DNA of 64,000 nucleotides, from contig CAUJLY010000004.1 in assembly GCA_963281155.1 (NCBI GenBank), positions 4,154,001 to 4,218,000 on the forward strand, read 5' to 3'. The position numbers and the translations under genes are program-made. Source of the DNA: Rhabditophanes sp. KR3021 (Eukaryota > Nematoda > Chromadorea > Rhabditida > Alloionematidae). This document shows positions 1-12,100 of this stretch, one piece after another (the stretch's first letter is position 1; each line of letters begins with the position of its first letter). The notes beneath the pieces are model-generated. The model was not told the DNA's origin and did not search any database. It saw only the letters and a list, made by a program, of their open reading frames with translations.

Positions 1-2504
1 AAATAAAACAAAGTTTTTTTGTTACCATTCTTTATAAAATGAACAATTCTAAAGCATTTATAAAAAACAAGTTGTCGCCAAAAATATATGACTTTTTTAA
101 TAAAACAATATCAATCAAATAAGGAAAAATTTGGAGACAAATAAATTGTTAACAAAATAAGAAAAATAGTCTTTTGCCAATTTTGAAAAATCTATATATT
201 TATTATGGTAATATGTATATGAAAAAGATGATTTATTTATTAAATGACAAAAAGAATCTTAATGAATACAATTTAAATATAATTACTTACAACTCTGCTC
301 ACTAACTATTTTTAATTTGAGAGAAAAAGGCTTGTTACATATAAATTATAGATGATCATCTCGAAGTAGAAAATAGCTATTTTGCAAATTATATATAGAC
401 TCTTAAATATGATACTTTTAAAGTTTGTAATATTTAATTTATATCAATACAAAGTATTCTTTGTTCTTTGTATTTTTGTGACTTATTTACTTGGTTCGGA
501 AAAAATATAAAATAAATTATCAGACAAAACATCTAAGTAAATATATTCTTTTTTGAATTCATATTTAAAGGGAAGTGATCTCACACTTACCATCTGCAAG
601 ACGCAAATATTTTTACATGCAAATTGATAAAAAAAGATGTTAAAGTGTTGCGCAACTTGCCAAACAATTCAATTCTTTCTCAAACAATATTATTCTACAA
701 ATCTAATAAATTGTTTTTAATAAAAAAATATTTAAGCAACTTATTTATGATAAAAAGAAGAGTCACCTGTATAATCAAGAAAATGTAATATATATTATTC
801 GGAAAGCTGCTTATAAATAAAATTAGAGTAGTAAAGAAACTGGAGCTTCTTCAGATGATATTATTAAAAATGGTGCGCAGGTATTTATAAATATTGAAAG
901 CAAATGGTAGCTATATATTTACAAAATTCTCTTAACGAAATTTTTTCTAAAGGCAAAATTGATGAAAGTAAAGCCAATTTGAATAAAAGTCCATTTAGTT
1001 AGAGAATACCAATAAACCGTATGCAGAGTATTTTCATGCAAATTGTTTTAAAAAATCAAAGACAAACAATGCAGAAAAAGGAGTCTTCCTAAAATGACAT
1101 AATTAAACGAAATAGACCTATGGCAGCTTCAATTCACAATTATTTTAAAAGACACTAATTCTAACCATACAATGAATTTATATCCTCTTTATCGTTTTCA
1201 TCTCTTCCTCCATTTTTATCGTTTATTTTTCATTTAAATTTATCTAGCCAAACATGTTTCAATTAACTCGATGTGAATGAAATTTCTATAAACTCATTTA
1301 GCCTCCAACTCTCAACAACAAAATTTTCAAAAGCAAGTAAATGAAATAAATTAAAACAAATTTCTTGATATAGGATGCAAGGAATAAGAGTTTACTTATT
1401 TACAATGGCCCACTTATCAAAAATGTATTCTTTAAACTACTTCAAAACGTATACTAACTAACACAAATACCATTTTTCTCATCTTAACTGTTATGATGGG
1501 AAAGTTAACGTTACATCTGTTTAACTCATCTTTTTTATATACACTTACATTCTTGTTAATAAAATTTTTAAAGCTTATCAGGTTACTTTTTTAAGGAAAC
1601 ATCAAAAATAATGCTGTGTTTACTTTTTGAGTCAAATATTTTATGATATCTGGCCCATTAAATAGGCGTATGTATTAGATATTTAAATGCATTTTCAATT
1701 CAAGAAATATTTCGTTAAACTTGGAGGTAAATAGAAAATTGTTCAAATTCGAGACTTGGTATTTTTAAATCTTGATAATGTATTATAGTAAAGAGTATCC
1801 ATAATATTATATTCCAAATGACAACTCATTCGTCAACTTAAAATAAACCATTTATGGACTTCATTTTGACATAAAAATAGCTTTTTAACAAACTAATCAG
1901 CCAAATAATAGCATATTTAAAACAACAAACATTTAATAAATATCTACTATCCATAATATCTTATAACCCTTTTATCCTCATTTATTGTAACTGAATGTGA
2001 AGTAAGCAAACTTATTTATAAATTGACATTAAGGCTTATTGTGCAATTAAATGCTTCTTTAATATCATTCAAAAATTTAATTACTACTAATTTAATTGCT
2101 TAATATTTTTAAGCACATATACCAATGGTCCGTTTAAATAAATAAACATTATTGTGGAAATAGCGGTACGAATTGAATAAAATATGAAAAAGATAAATGG
2201 TCTGTGGACGCTTTAACAAACTAACCATTGAATATTTTAAGACAAATCTTAAAACACAAAATATTCCACCTTCCGGTGCAATTTAAAAGACTATTTATTC
2301 AAGCATGTTCTTTATACCATATAAATAATTGCAAGGCATTTTAAATAAAACTTTAAAGTATCCATTTCAACCACAAATAAATCCAAACATTATTTTGATA
2401 AAGAAGATGCTATTCCCCAATCACTGTTCTCCTAAAAGTTGTTGTTATTTGATAGCATGTCGACGATCAAGATTTTGAGAGATAATAATATCTATATTTA
2501 AATT
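1..2504. other. A+T-rich stretch, no gene recognised
   Basis: Very A+T-rich DNA with stops frequent in all frames. Around 827-910 on the plus strand there is a short open run (about 27 codons) with protein-like composition. It is interrupted by stops and has no start or splice context, so it may be a decayed coding fragment. I see no RNA gene and no clear repeat array. Confidence 0.5.
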
Positions 2505-3506
2505 ATGTATGATAATATTGTGGTCTTGTTACTAATTAGTTGTGGCCTGTTCGCATATATTATATTGACGTTGCTAAGAAGTTATTTAAAACGTCATGAA
2601 AACCCTCCAAAGCGAGATTTATCCCGTAACGTATGTGTTACTTATTTAGCAGTTATGGGTTCTGGAGGACATACAGCCGAATTAATTTGTGCATTGAGAA
2701 GCATCAAATCGAAATATTACAAAATGAGATATTATGTAATTGCCGAGACTGATAAACTTTCCGAAAACAAGGTATGTGTCATGACAAGTATAAATAAATA
2801 TTTGTATCTATTATATGTTTAAACACCCAATTCAACAACAATACCCATTTTTTGACTTCTGATAATATGTAAATAACAAATGTATAATAATTGCTATATA
2901 ATACATAGTAACTATATGTATGCATAATAATAAATATATTTTAGGTAATAGAACTTGAGAAAGAATTGTTTGGCTATGGAAAGTATCAAATTTATAAAAC
3001 GCCAAGAAGTAGGGAAGTGGGACAAAGCTTTATTTCTTCTATTTGGACTACATTAAAAGCTTTTGCATTTGCATTTAAGATAATATTTGAGACATGGTAA
3101 GACGATATAATTATAAATAAACACCATTTTTAATTCTAGTCCTCAAATTATATTCACTAATGGACCTGGTACTTCTTTTCCAATTGCTTTTACTGGATTT
3201 TTCTTTGATTTCATTTGCTACAACGACTGTAGAATTTTCTATATGGAGAGTTTTGCTAGAGTCAAGTCATTATCATTAACGGGCAAAATACTGTATTATT
3301 CAAGGATTACGGATGTATTTATTGTTCAGTGGAAAGAATTGGTCTCAAATTATCCAAAAACAGAATACATGCCATTTTATTTTGCAAGTTCCAAGCAATT
3401 ACAAGAAGATGGACAAAATTTGGAGAGGGAAATAAAAAGTAACATATATAAAAGTAAATTTAATGGGATGAGATCTAACATCGATAATGATCACAAAACA
3501 TTTTAA
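2505..3506 (+). CDS. ALG14: ALG14, UDP-GlcNAc transferase membrane subunit
   Basis: Three exons: 2505-2771, 2945-3096 and 3140-3506 (GT..AG, frames join exactly), giving 261 aa. ALG14 is the membrane anchor that recruits ALG13 to the cytosolic face of the ER; together they add the second GlcNAc to dolichol-PP-GlcNAc in N-glycan assembly. Visible signatures are one N-terminal membrane helix (about residues 4-25), the glycine loop VMGSGGHTAE, the YVIAETDKLSENK stretch, PRSREV, NGPGTS at the start of exon 3, the ESFARVKSLSLTGKILY segment and FIVQW. These line up in order with human ALG14. After the usual C-terminus, near the YPKTEYMPFYF stretch, the protein runs on for about 40 charged residues. 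That tail is unlike the short animal forms and is of unknown meaning. A Ly6 gene converges from the other strand, only 13 bp beyond the stop. Confidence 0.93.
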
Positions 3507-3519
3507 ATTGCATTAATAT

Positions 3520-4107
3520 TTAAGTAAAATAAAAGTATGTTGTTATAACTGATAAAAGTCCACTAATAATTGTTATGTATGCTTTTTTGTATGAATTGTT
3601 GCAGTAGCTATCTTTGCAGTAACAGTCATGTTCTATAATTTTAGTATCTGCCAGACATTCCAATGGCCGTTGAGAGTGAGAACAGTATGAGTGTTCTGGG
3701 GAACTGATCGCTTGGGCTTGAACAGGTGCTGGAGTTGAAAACATATGAGTTGAACAGGCACGGATTGTCATATAAGTATATGACCCTGAGTTATCCAATA
3801 TCTCATGCCACTTATAGCAAAACCCATCACAGTCAACAGTTCCTCTTGTTTTAAGTAAAAAAGTGTCAACATTACAACTATCATCGAACAAACGCGGATA
3901 AGAGACTCTATTTGGAGGTCCTCTGGATTTGTTTAAAAAATTGTTTTCCATATTTGTAGATGCACACGAGAAGCATTTAACTATGAAGAGAGTTTATTAA
4001 ATTCAAATTAAAAACATACTTTTGGCTGAAACATTGTGGATTGAAAAACTGAGAAGCAATGTATAAAATACAATATTTTGATAGGGATGTAAATAGAACC
4101 TGGACAT
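3520..4107 (-). CDS. Ly6/uPAR-type three-finger protein, probably GPI-anchored
   Basis: Two exons on the minus strand: 4107-4020 (signal peptide) and 3980-3520, giving 182 aa. The first exon starts at the ATG and encodes a hydrophobic leader. The splice joins it to a mature start reading IKCFSCAS, the typical CxxC opening of a Ly6 domain. Further cysteines (CDGFCYKW, RACSTHMF, ECLAD, DCYCKDSYCNN) end in the hallmark C..CN pair. A hydrophobic C-terminal tail (about the last 18 residues) then suggests GPI attachment. In nematodes such proteins (ODR-2 and HOT-type relatives) act at neuronal or other cell surfaces. The exact orthologue is not clear, so I give no symbol. An upstream Met-free model would lack a signal peptide, so the two-exon model is preferred. 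Confidence 0.75.
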
Positions 4108-5670
4108 TTTGAAAATAAAACCTTTAAAATAAATAATATATTATAAAAAATTGGGGAGTATAATTCTTTTCCTATAATCCGATAATAGGTATTAAGAATT
4201 GAGAATTGCGCGAGTAGTGGTCAACTTCAGTAAAAGAATATTATTTTTGTTTACATTTAGTGATATAACTGAAGCCGGAATCAATTACAATAATAAGAGA
4301 AACAACTGATATCCAGAACACTATTAATAATTGATATTATTATGTTGAGTATCAATGAACCAATAAATAAGATTATTCGAATAATAAGTAAAATCTAACA
4401 AATATTATAACTAAAATCTGTCAACTAACTATAATGTTCAAAAATTTAACACTAAACTTTTATTTGGAATAAGTTAGGAGGTCGAACGGAAGACAACCAA
4501 TTGTTCAGATCACTGATATGTGTGTACATTAATTTGAAGCAAAAATACATCGATAATGATTTAGTATGTCTTTTTGATGTATAGGAAGTGTCAGTGATTT
4601 GGCCATAAAACTTATAAAAAGATTAGCCAAAGTGCGTTTAGATGAGGAATACTTTATATTATTAAATAAAACTGAAACAAAAGTAATCGCTTCATCAAAG
4701 GAGTATACTATTTCCGCATTTATTAGACTGTAAAAACAAACAACGCATTGTTTTGACTTTTTAATTATTTCATTTTTTATTCAGCCACTTCTGTATGTAT
4801 TGTTAATTGAAAGGATTAGGCGGTAATTTCTGATGGAGTCTAATAAGGAGTATGTGTGAAAAAGAGTTTGCATTAATCAAAGAGGAGTTTGTATTCAATC
4901 AAAAAGAGTTTGTGTTTAATCAAGAAAGTATTGTTTAGATAATACAAAATCAAAGAAACCGATACTATTAAGTGCATAAATATATCTGCATTCAGATTAT
5001 ATATGTCACTTTAATAGAGGAAATAAAGAAAATCAATGCATCAGTGATTTATGACTATTTGCATACTGTTGATGTATCTAAATAAATTTATATATCATCT
5101 TAATACTACTAAATGAACTTTATCTAAAATGTAAAAAATGCTGGTAATTTAAAAAATATTTCATTCCATTGCACCATTATAAAATGAATTGCATTTATTT
5201 GACACATTAATTTATTCTTTTTTGAAAAAATATATTTATATGTTGAATCGTATGATCGTTAAACACAAATTGCCTGATAACACTAAAAACAATATTTCTT
5301 ATACCTAGCCCACGTTTCATAAACATTTACAATAAATATCTTCATTTCGATCATTTCCATTGATATTAATCCTATTGCATTTATACCGATCTTATATTTC
5401 AACTTTGTTTATACTTAAGATTAAATAAATCTAGTCATTTGATTGTTTACAATTCTAAATGACCGTTCGATATTAATATAACACTTTTTATTTGAAAATC
5501 AATGTACGGAAGTTATTGGTCCTAACTTTTATCTATGTTTGCAAAATAGCCATATTCTCGATATTTAATTAATCTTCAGTAAATGCTAAACTTTTTATAT
5601 TACGATGAAGCATAATTATTAGTTAATACATGCATATTTATACAAAAGCTCAAGACACATATGCAATTGT
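4108..5670. other. Intergenic, no gene recognised
   Basis: This is A+T-rich DNA between the Ly6 and MARVEL-like genes, which are both on the minus strand. It holds a short 21-bp tandem repeat at 4864-4926 and otherwise nothing I can support. Confidence 0.5.
4864..4926. repeat. Three imperfect 21-bp tandem copies
   Basis: Each copy begins GAGTTTG and ends near ATCAAA or ATCAAG. The unit is a multiple of three. On the plus strand the array is open, reading as EFxxxxK-like heptads, and then meets a stop. It could be chance or a decayed coding repeat. Confidence 0.7.
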
Positions 5671-6219
5671 TTAAGGGAAATTAGTTGAATAATTAGTACC
5701 AGGAAGCTGTGTAACTGCAATATTTTCGCTTGGCTCGTTACTTTTCTTTTCTTTGTAAAATATTTCAGTAAAAAGTATAGAATTTAGGGCATATTGGGCA
5801 AAATTGATCAAAACAAAAATCTAAAAACAATTTTATACTTAGTGTAAACATTAAAAACTTACTCCTGTCCAAGTAGAAGTTCCCTTTCCGACGAATGGAT
5901 TTGTATTAGCATTCATACATAACCATATTTCAATGAAATACAATATTCCGAATAGTGCGGAAAATCCCATTTCAATTAAAGGCCATGTTACATTAGATCT
6001 TTTTGGAATTAGTGATTCTTCATTTTCAGTGACCAAAAGTAAAAGTATTAAGATATTGACAATAATATTTGTGATCACTGTTATATTTACTATTTGTAAG
6101 CCTTTTGGAAAAAGATTTGAGGAATTTAAAACGATAAGGATTACTACGGCAACCATAAGTGTTGAAATTTTTAAACAATTAGGCAAAGATGTAATACGAT
6201 ACAAATTTAGTCGTGCCAT
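5671..6219 (-). CDS. MARVEL-like four-helix membrane protein
   Basis: Two exons on the minus strand: 6219-5863 and 5820-5671, with a 42-bp intron and phase 0, giving 168 aa. Four hydrophobic segments are visible, at about residues 17-33, 43-63, 80-100 and 119-138, with short loops and a cytosolic-looking C-terminal tail. The N-terminal MARLNLYRITSLPN, one helix starting right after a basic/aromatic segment and the overall size fit MAL/CMTM/synaptogyrin-type MARVEL proteins, which work in membrane apposition and vesicle traffic. I assign the fold from topology and length. No residue motif settles the subfamily, so an unrelated small tetraspan protein is possible. The plus-strand open frame over the same bases is a shadow. 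Confidence 0.6.
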
Positions 6220-6547
6220 TTTTGTGATCTAAAAATAAACGAGATTAAAATGCATACCTATAATTATAACATAATACAAAACATGAATGATTATTTTATC
6301 AATAACATCTATTTAATACTGTTTAGAGCCAAATAAATGGACCTGCTGATAAACATCTCTGCTTCTCATGATTATTATGATCATACTTTTATCTTATTAC
6401 TATCTTAAACAGACATATTTAACCAAGTATAATATGATTAGATACAAACACAATTCGTTATCTTGTTGTATTTAAACATACATATTATTTCGAATGTCCT
6501 TTAGCCTTTAATCAAATGATCACTAAAAAATCGTCTTTATTCTAGAT
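6220..6547. promoter_or_regulatory. Intergenic promoter region between two divergent genes
   Basis: About 330 bp separates the MARVEL-like gene (minus) from the Cys-rich secreted gene (plus). A TTTATTCTAG acceptor-like sequence ends at 6545, two bases before the ATG of the plus-strand gene. This is the arrangement expected for spliced-leader trans-splicing. Several TTATC/GATAA-type sites are present (for example around 6296-6302 and 6392-6396), but such sites are common in A+T-rich DNA. Confidence 0.4.
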
Positions 6548-7207
6548 ATGAAATCATTGTCAATTTTATTACCTTTATTTGCTTTATACTTGTCAGATAA
6601 AATATGTGCCACGACAATTCGGCAAAAAAGATCTTCTACTGAAGTGAGCAATTGTTACAAATTTTGTGGAGATATAAAATCATGTTCTAATGAAGTTAGT
6701 TTTTGCTACAATAGATGCATGGACCATTATTACAAATTCGGAAAAGTAGAAACAAAAAATATGGAACATTCATTGGTGAAATTAGTTTGTAATTGTATTA
6801 AGAATACTAATAACCCCATAAATTGCCATTTATTTTTTGATGATCTGTCAAGGGTATTTACTCCTTTACAATTTGAATCTTTTAACATGCCAAGTATGAA
6901 ATACAAAACTTTGCCAAACAATTCAACAATCATTGACGAAACAACACTTTCAAAACACCGATGTAAGGGACGCTGCCACAAAATTTATAGCAAGTCTTTA
7001 CTAGACGAAGAAATTTTTTGCCCATTGAGATGTGATACTGATTTCTATAACTTTGATAACATTTCAATGGATAAGATGGAAGAAATTGAACAAGTGATAT
7101 TTGAAGAATTGAAACGATGCGCAGGATCTGAAGTGAATGCTCTTGAAAATACTAAGTGTAATAAAGTTTCTGAAAATGAAGCAAAGAAATCAAATAACTT
7201 TATCTAA
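6548..7207 (+). CDS. Cys-rich secreted protein, two-module orphan
   Basis: A single exon of 219 aa. Residues 1-20 form a signal peptide (KSLSILLPLFALYLSDKICA). It is followed by TTIRQKRSS, a good furin-type cleavage site, so the mature protein probably begins near residue 30. Two cysteine modules follow. The first is NCYKFCGDIKSCSNEVSFCY with NRCMDHYYKFG, then a CNC near residue 91. The second is HRCKGRCHKIY, then FCPLRCDTDFYNF and KRCAG. Their spacing (CxxxC...CxxRC..xFYxF) is similar, which suggests an internal duplication. I do not recognise the family. It looks like a secreted nematode protein of the surface or excretory/secretory kind. The start is supported by the TTCTAG acceptor just upstream. 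The minus-strand frame over this gene is a shadow. Confidence 0.7.
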   Translation: MKSLSILLPLFALYLSDKICATTIRQKRSSTEVSNCYKFCGDIKSCSNEVSFCYNRCMDHYYKFGKVETKNMEHSLVKLVCNCIKNTNNPINCHLFFDDLSRVFTPLQFESFNMPSMKYKTLPNNSTIIDETTLSKHRCKGRCHKIYSKSLLDEEIFCPLRCDTDFYNFDNISMDKMEEIEQVIFEELKRCAGSEVNALENTKCNKVSENEAKKSNNFI

Positions 7208-7310
7208 AATAAAAAATAACTGATTTAAATCAAAAAAGAAGATGATTTTTTAACTGTTTCATTTAAATTTATTCAGAAGCATAATAAACTAATAATTTGT
7301 CCACTAAATA

Positions 7311-8527
7311 TCACAATAGCGTTTGTATTAATCCACTTTCGTTTAAATCATGTCTATGGTTAAATTCAGAACGCTTTGCCCAACTGTCAACAGCTCGGTC
7401 AATTATACTGCAATTAACATTATATGTAGCATTGTAGTTCCAGACTGATAAGAACTCCTCTGGATTGCTACATTTATTTTTGTCGAATATGAATTCATTC
7501 AACATGTAACCTTCCTTTAAAAGACTTTGTGTTTTCCAGCCATGTCCGAAGAAATCCGATTCACACCATTTAAAGGAACTTAACCACGAATCTCTGCACC
7601 AGCGTTTAGAAGATAATTTTTTTACTACTTTTACTCTACCATCATCGAAGGAATAATAATCACTATCATCTGTAGTTTCCCCGATGTTATTAAGGATCCA
7701 TCTTGCACAGCTGACATATACCATATTCCCGTGAAACCCAGTTGAATTGGTCCACAAGGAATAACAATGTTTTTGAGCCTTCACAAAGCGCTTCTTAAAA
7801 AAAAGATCCAAAAAGACCTGATGGATAGCTACATTGTCACGACCTGAAACTAAGTTTAACAATAAAGCAAACAACTGATCTTACCCGGATGAGGAGCCTT
7901 TAAGTAATCGTAATTTGCAAAAAATCTTAAAAAATTTCTGGAGTACATAGTATTTTTAAATATAAAACTTCCTACAAATGATTACTAATAATTAAAGACA
8001 TAAAATAAAATAACACTACCGCAAGCTATTTCAAAATTGAACATGCGCTCATAAAAATACATATGCTCGAGATCTTTTGGAATATATTCTTCCAACCTAT
8101 GCAATGGATTGATTATACCCATATCTGCATCTACAAACACGACTGTGTTAATTGACTTTTCGTGAATTTCAACAAAGTTTGCAAGTATGCAATGCCTTCG
8201 ATACATAAAATCACCTTGTTTGCAATTAGACGCATATCTTGGAGAATCTTTTTGATTTAATATAACATATGTATAATTATATTGTAGAGCATAGCATTTT
8301 ATAGTGTCAACAGCTAGTCTGTAATTGCTTAAATCATTTCCCTCATTAATAACAATAATAGCTATTTTATTTGGGTTAAAGAAGTTCGGTTCCGATAGAG
8401 ATTCAAAGGCTATTCCTGACAATAAGTTTTCTTCTGTTTCTGGTTCCACAACATTCAAATATTTGGAATATAAAAATATAACAGCTAATGATGAAAATAA
8501 TAAAACGCAAAATACTTTAAATTTCAT
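7311..8527 (-). CDS. DUF273 nematode Golgi-type glycosyltransferase-like protein
   Basis: Three exons on the minus strand: 8527-8020, 7971-7885 and 7843-7311 (introns of 48 and 41 bp), giving 375 aa. I start at the Met before the KFKVFCVLLFSSLAVIFLY signal-anchor; an in-frame Met 22 codons upstream exists but would weaken the type II topology. Recognisable DUF273 features are IAIIVINEG, the VVFVDADMGIINP stretch with its DxD-like DAD, the FERMF-type segment leading to IACGSFIFKNT across the first splice, GRDNVAIHQVFLDL after the second, and the C-terminal WCRDSWLSS...HGWK block. DUF273 is a nematode family with a GT-A-like look. It probably acts in the Golgi lumen, and its substrate is unknown. 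All landmarks are present, so the gene looks intact. Confidence 0.8.
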
Positions 8528-9123
8528 GGTGTTTATTGATAGTAGATTATAGAAAGACACGATAATACTAAATATTTGATTCCTCACCACCACCAGTATA
8601 TATCATTAAATAATTGTGTGAACCTAAAATAAATGACCTTTCTCAAAAGACTTATAAACAAAGTAGTTCAGTCACAATGATGGTTTAGTAGTCTTTAAAA
8701 TCCAAATATAAGTCTTCTGAAAAGAGATCAAGTACACTAATTAGGGTATTTTAATAATGAATATGTAGGCATACATTGAATTTTTATTTAGACTTTGGTA
8801 TGTATCTATAATTTACTCTTTAAATCAATGAATTAAGGTAATAAAAGACTTCTAAGGGTGGTATGTTTGTGTAAAATAAATACACGGCAAATTATGTTGA
8901 AAAAATTATAAACAATCATGTTCTGTAACATTTACATGTCTCATTTGTTTTTCGTGATTTTTTGTATGAACGACAAAATCTAATACAATATTTTCAAAAG
9001 AGTCAAAAACATACAATAGTTTTCAAAAAGATATGTTAAAAATGTCTTTTATTTATCAAAAGCATATTTTAATGAGTATTATCTCAAAGGTCTAATTTAA
9101 AAAAAACAAGTGCTGGTTACAAT
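8528..9123. other. Intergenic, nothing recognised
   Basis: A+T-rich DNA between the DUF273 start and the 3' end of NUP214. A weak inverted pair (AAAAGACTTATA near 8645 and TATAAGTCTTCT near 8707) is visible, but it is too imperfect to call. Confidence 0.4.
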
Positions 9124-12100
9124 TTATCTGAATTGAGTAAAACTTGATCTGAAATAAAGAAGTTAAATAAGATAAATACAATGAAATCTTACGGTTTAGA
9201 TTGGGTTCCGCCAAAAGCACTGGGAGATCCAAAGGCAGAGTTCTGTGTTGGTTGAATATTTCCAAAGGAAGATCCTGAACTAGCAAATCCTGAAAAAGCT
9301 GCGTTACTGTTTTGAGGATTACCACTTGTTGATGCACCAAAAACTGAAGGACTTCCGCCAAATGCTGATTTACCAAAAGTACTACCTGGTGTGGTTGATC
9401 CTCCAAAAGCTGGCTTACCAAATGTACTTCCTGGCGTAGAGGGTCCTCCGAATGATGAAGTTGAGTCGGTGTTAGTATTTCCAAAGGCAGGCTTGCCAAA
9501 AACACTACCTGTTGTAGATCCGCCAAAAGTATTACTTGTATTGGAGGAACCACCGAAGAATCCTGTAGACTGTTGGAATGGATTGTTTGTTGCTGGTGGA
9601 GGTGCTGGTTTAGCAAAAGAAAAAGAACTGGCGGCAGCGGTACTTCCCCCAAATGACGAGCTTCCTCCAAATACACTGGACTTATTAACAGTGGTAGAGC
9701 TTCCAAGGCCACCCATAGCATTTGAAAATCCATTTGTCATTCCACCCATCTCATCCATCATTCCTTCTTCTGACATTTGTTTATTGGAAGCCCCAAAAGC
9801 ACTATTTCCAAATACACTGGATCCACCAAAAGCTGGTTTAGTACTAGCTCCGAAGGCAGATTCAGCAAAAACAGACTTACTTGGTGCAGTACTACCCGGA
9901 CCTCCAAAAGCATTTGATCCACCAAAGACTGAAGAAGTGCCTTGTACAGATGGAGCCGGATTACTGAAGATAGAAGGCGCGGTAGTTTGTGAAGCGAAAA
10001 CACTGGGAGTAGTTGTTTGAGGAGTATTTGAAGCACCAAAGAAAGATGTGTTGGTTTTCGGAGTTACAAAACTACTGGAAGAATCACCAAAGAATGTTTT
10101 TGGCGCAGTGGGTGTATTGAAGATTGATGGAGTCTCTACTACTGTTGTTGACTTTGTTGGTGTACTTTGATTGAGAGAACTTAAACCACCAAAAAAGGAT
10201 TTCACGGGTTCTGTTTTCGTGTCAACATTAGACACATTTTCGACTTCAACTACGGGCTCAATTTTAGCTTCAGTTATTGGTTGAGGAGTAACAACAGACT
10301 CAGGTTTGATTACTGGTTCAGAAGTAGGTAATGTAGCTGTTTCAGTTGATGGACCTGTCTCAGAATTTGATGATAGTTCTTTTTCGTTCCCAGTGGCTTC
10401 GACGTTACTTGCTTCACTAAATGCTGGTAGTTTAATTGCAGGAGTATTAGTTTGTCCAGAAATAGATATTTTTGGTGTTTCTTTATCGATTATTGCTTTT
10501 GCATCAATTTGCCCAAATATAGAATCCTTTGATGAAAGAATTTCCTTTGTCGGTCCAACTACTTTAGGAGTGATTACCACCGATTCGGTTACTTTTGAGG
10601 CATTCCCTGATTTTTCCTTTTTGGAAGTATCTTCTTTGCTAGGAATGTTTTCCTTCTTAGGAGTATCTTCTTTCTTAGGAGTAGCTTCTGTCTTTGGCAT
10701 AGTGGCAGCCATCATCTTTCTATTAATTTCTAGCATACTTTGAAATTCGGCAGCAAACGTCATTGCTTCTTTGAGAACATTTTTCCTAATTTCATTAGAA
10801 TCATCAACTCTAAACTGACTCTGATTGAAGGAGTTTTCAGCAATGGTCGTACTAATATAACTGGACTTCATCAAACTCTTTTCAACGACTTGTTTCATTG
10901 ATTTCAAGCTGTTTTCGACATCCTTTTCAATGTTTTTGACTTCCTCAACAACATTGTCACTGAACTTTGACAAATTAACTTTAGTTTGAACAAGAGGTTT
11001 GGAAGTTCTCTTAATCAAAAAGCGTTTAATCTTGTTTCCAATCTCCATATCAGCTTCGTCCAGAGTTAGAGTTTCATCCAAATAAGTCTTGTCAAAGGTG
11101 AGAGAGTTGTTCAGGAAGATCGTACTATTTAAAGTATCGTTGCCCTCCAAATCTTTTTGCTTCTTGTCTTTAAGTTGTTTGAGCTCTATTATCTTGTCGT
11201 GAAGAACTTTCAGTTTCCTATAAGCTTTGAAAGTTGCCCGATTGATATTGACTGAGACTTTTGAGGCAGTTTCTTGGTCGAAGTTTTCATCCAATTCCAA
11301 TTTGTCATTTAACGCCATAGCTTTCTTGAGGGTAGCTTTCTTTCGCAATTCAGTGATGTCCCCAACAGTCTTATTCATCTTCTTGACAACACTATTAATC
11401 TTTTTGTGGGAGAGATCGAACCGTTCTTTAGAATCAAACAAATAAGTCTCAGCAATTGAGCACTCGTTTTTAGTAACACCATCAATTTTTTGTTGAATCG
11501 ACTTGACACTTTCACGGAGACCATCTAATTCATCAGTGACACTTAATGTCCAGCTTTGAATCTTGTCTCTACTCATTGCCATCAGCTTTAAACCAGACAT
11601 CAGATCAGTAACAGATTCTTCATTAGAAAAGGCGATATTCTCCATGATGTTGTCAATTTTCGTCTTCTGTTTCCCAATATGGATTAAGTTGCTGTTTTTA
11701 CCTTGATAATATTCACTGATTAGGTTTCCACACTCCTTTTGAAGTCTTTCTAACGCGATTACCTCTTCATGTGCTTTCTTTTTCATCTCAGTCTCAACCC
11801 TCAACTTTTCCTCTTCTTCAGCCTTGATACGTTTTTCTTTTTCATGCCTAGCACATTCAGCCTTAACCAAAGCGTCCCTCTTCTCAGCTTCAGCTTTAAT
11901 TTCAAGGGCTTTCTTTTCCGCATTAGCCTTAATTTCGAGAGCATTCTTATCTGCTTCAGCTTTAGTTGCAGATGCCTTCTTTTCTGTTTCTGCTTTCATC
12001 AAAAGAGCAGTTTTATCTTCTTCTGCATTCTTCGTTTGAACTATGTTAGATGCAGAAGAACCACTTCCAGCAGACAAGGGCTCACTTTCTTCGAGAATAC

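Noticed and set aside
560..610. Minus-strand CAG-ATG-GTAAGT, resembling a start exon with acceptor and donor
   Set aside because: No convincing coding exon follows on the minus strand within the window, so it is most likely a chance match.
5933..6232. Plus-strand 99-codon frame over the MARVEL-like gene
   Set aside because: It is the antisense of a hydrophobic coding exon. The minus-strand model has matching splice phase and four clear helices.
9092..10743. Long open frames on the plus strand and in other minus frames over the 9.1-10.7 kb region
   Set aside because: They are shadows of the FG-repeat and Ser/Thr-rich part of NUP214, whose own frame is far longer and matches the family.
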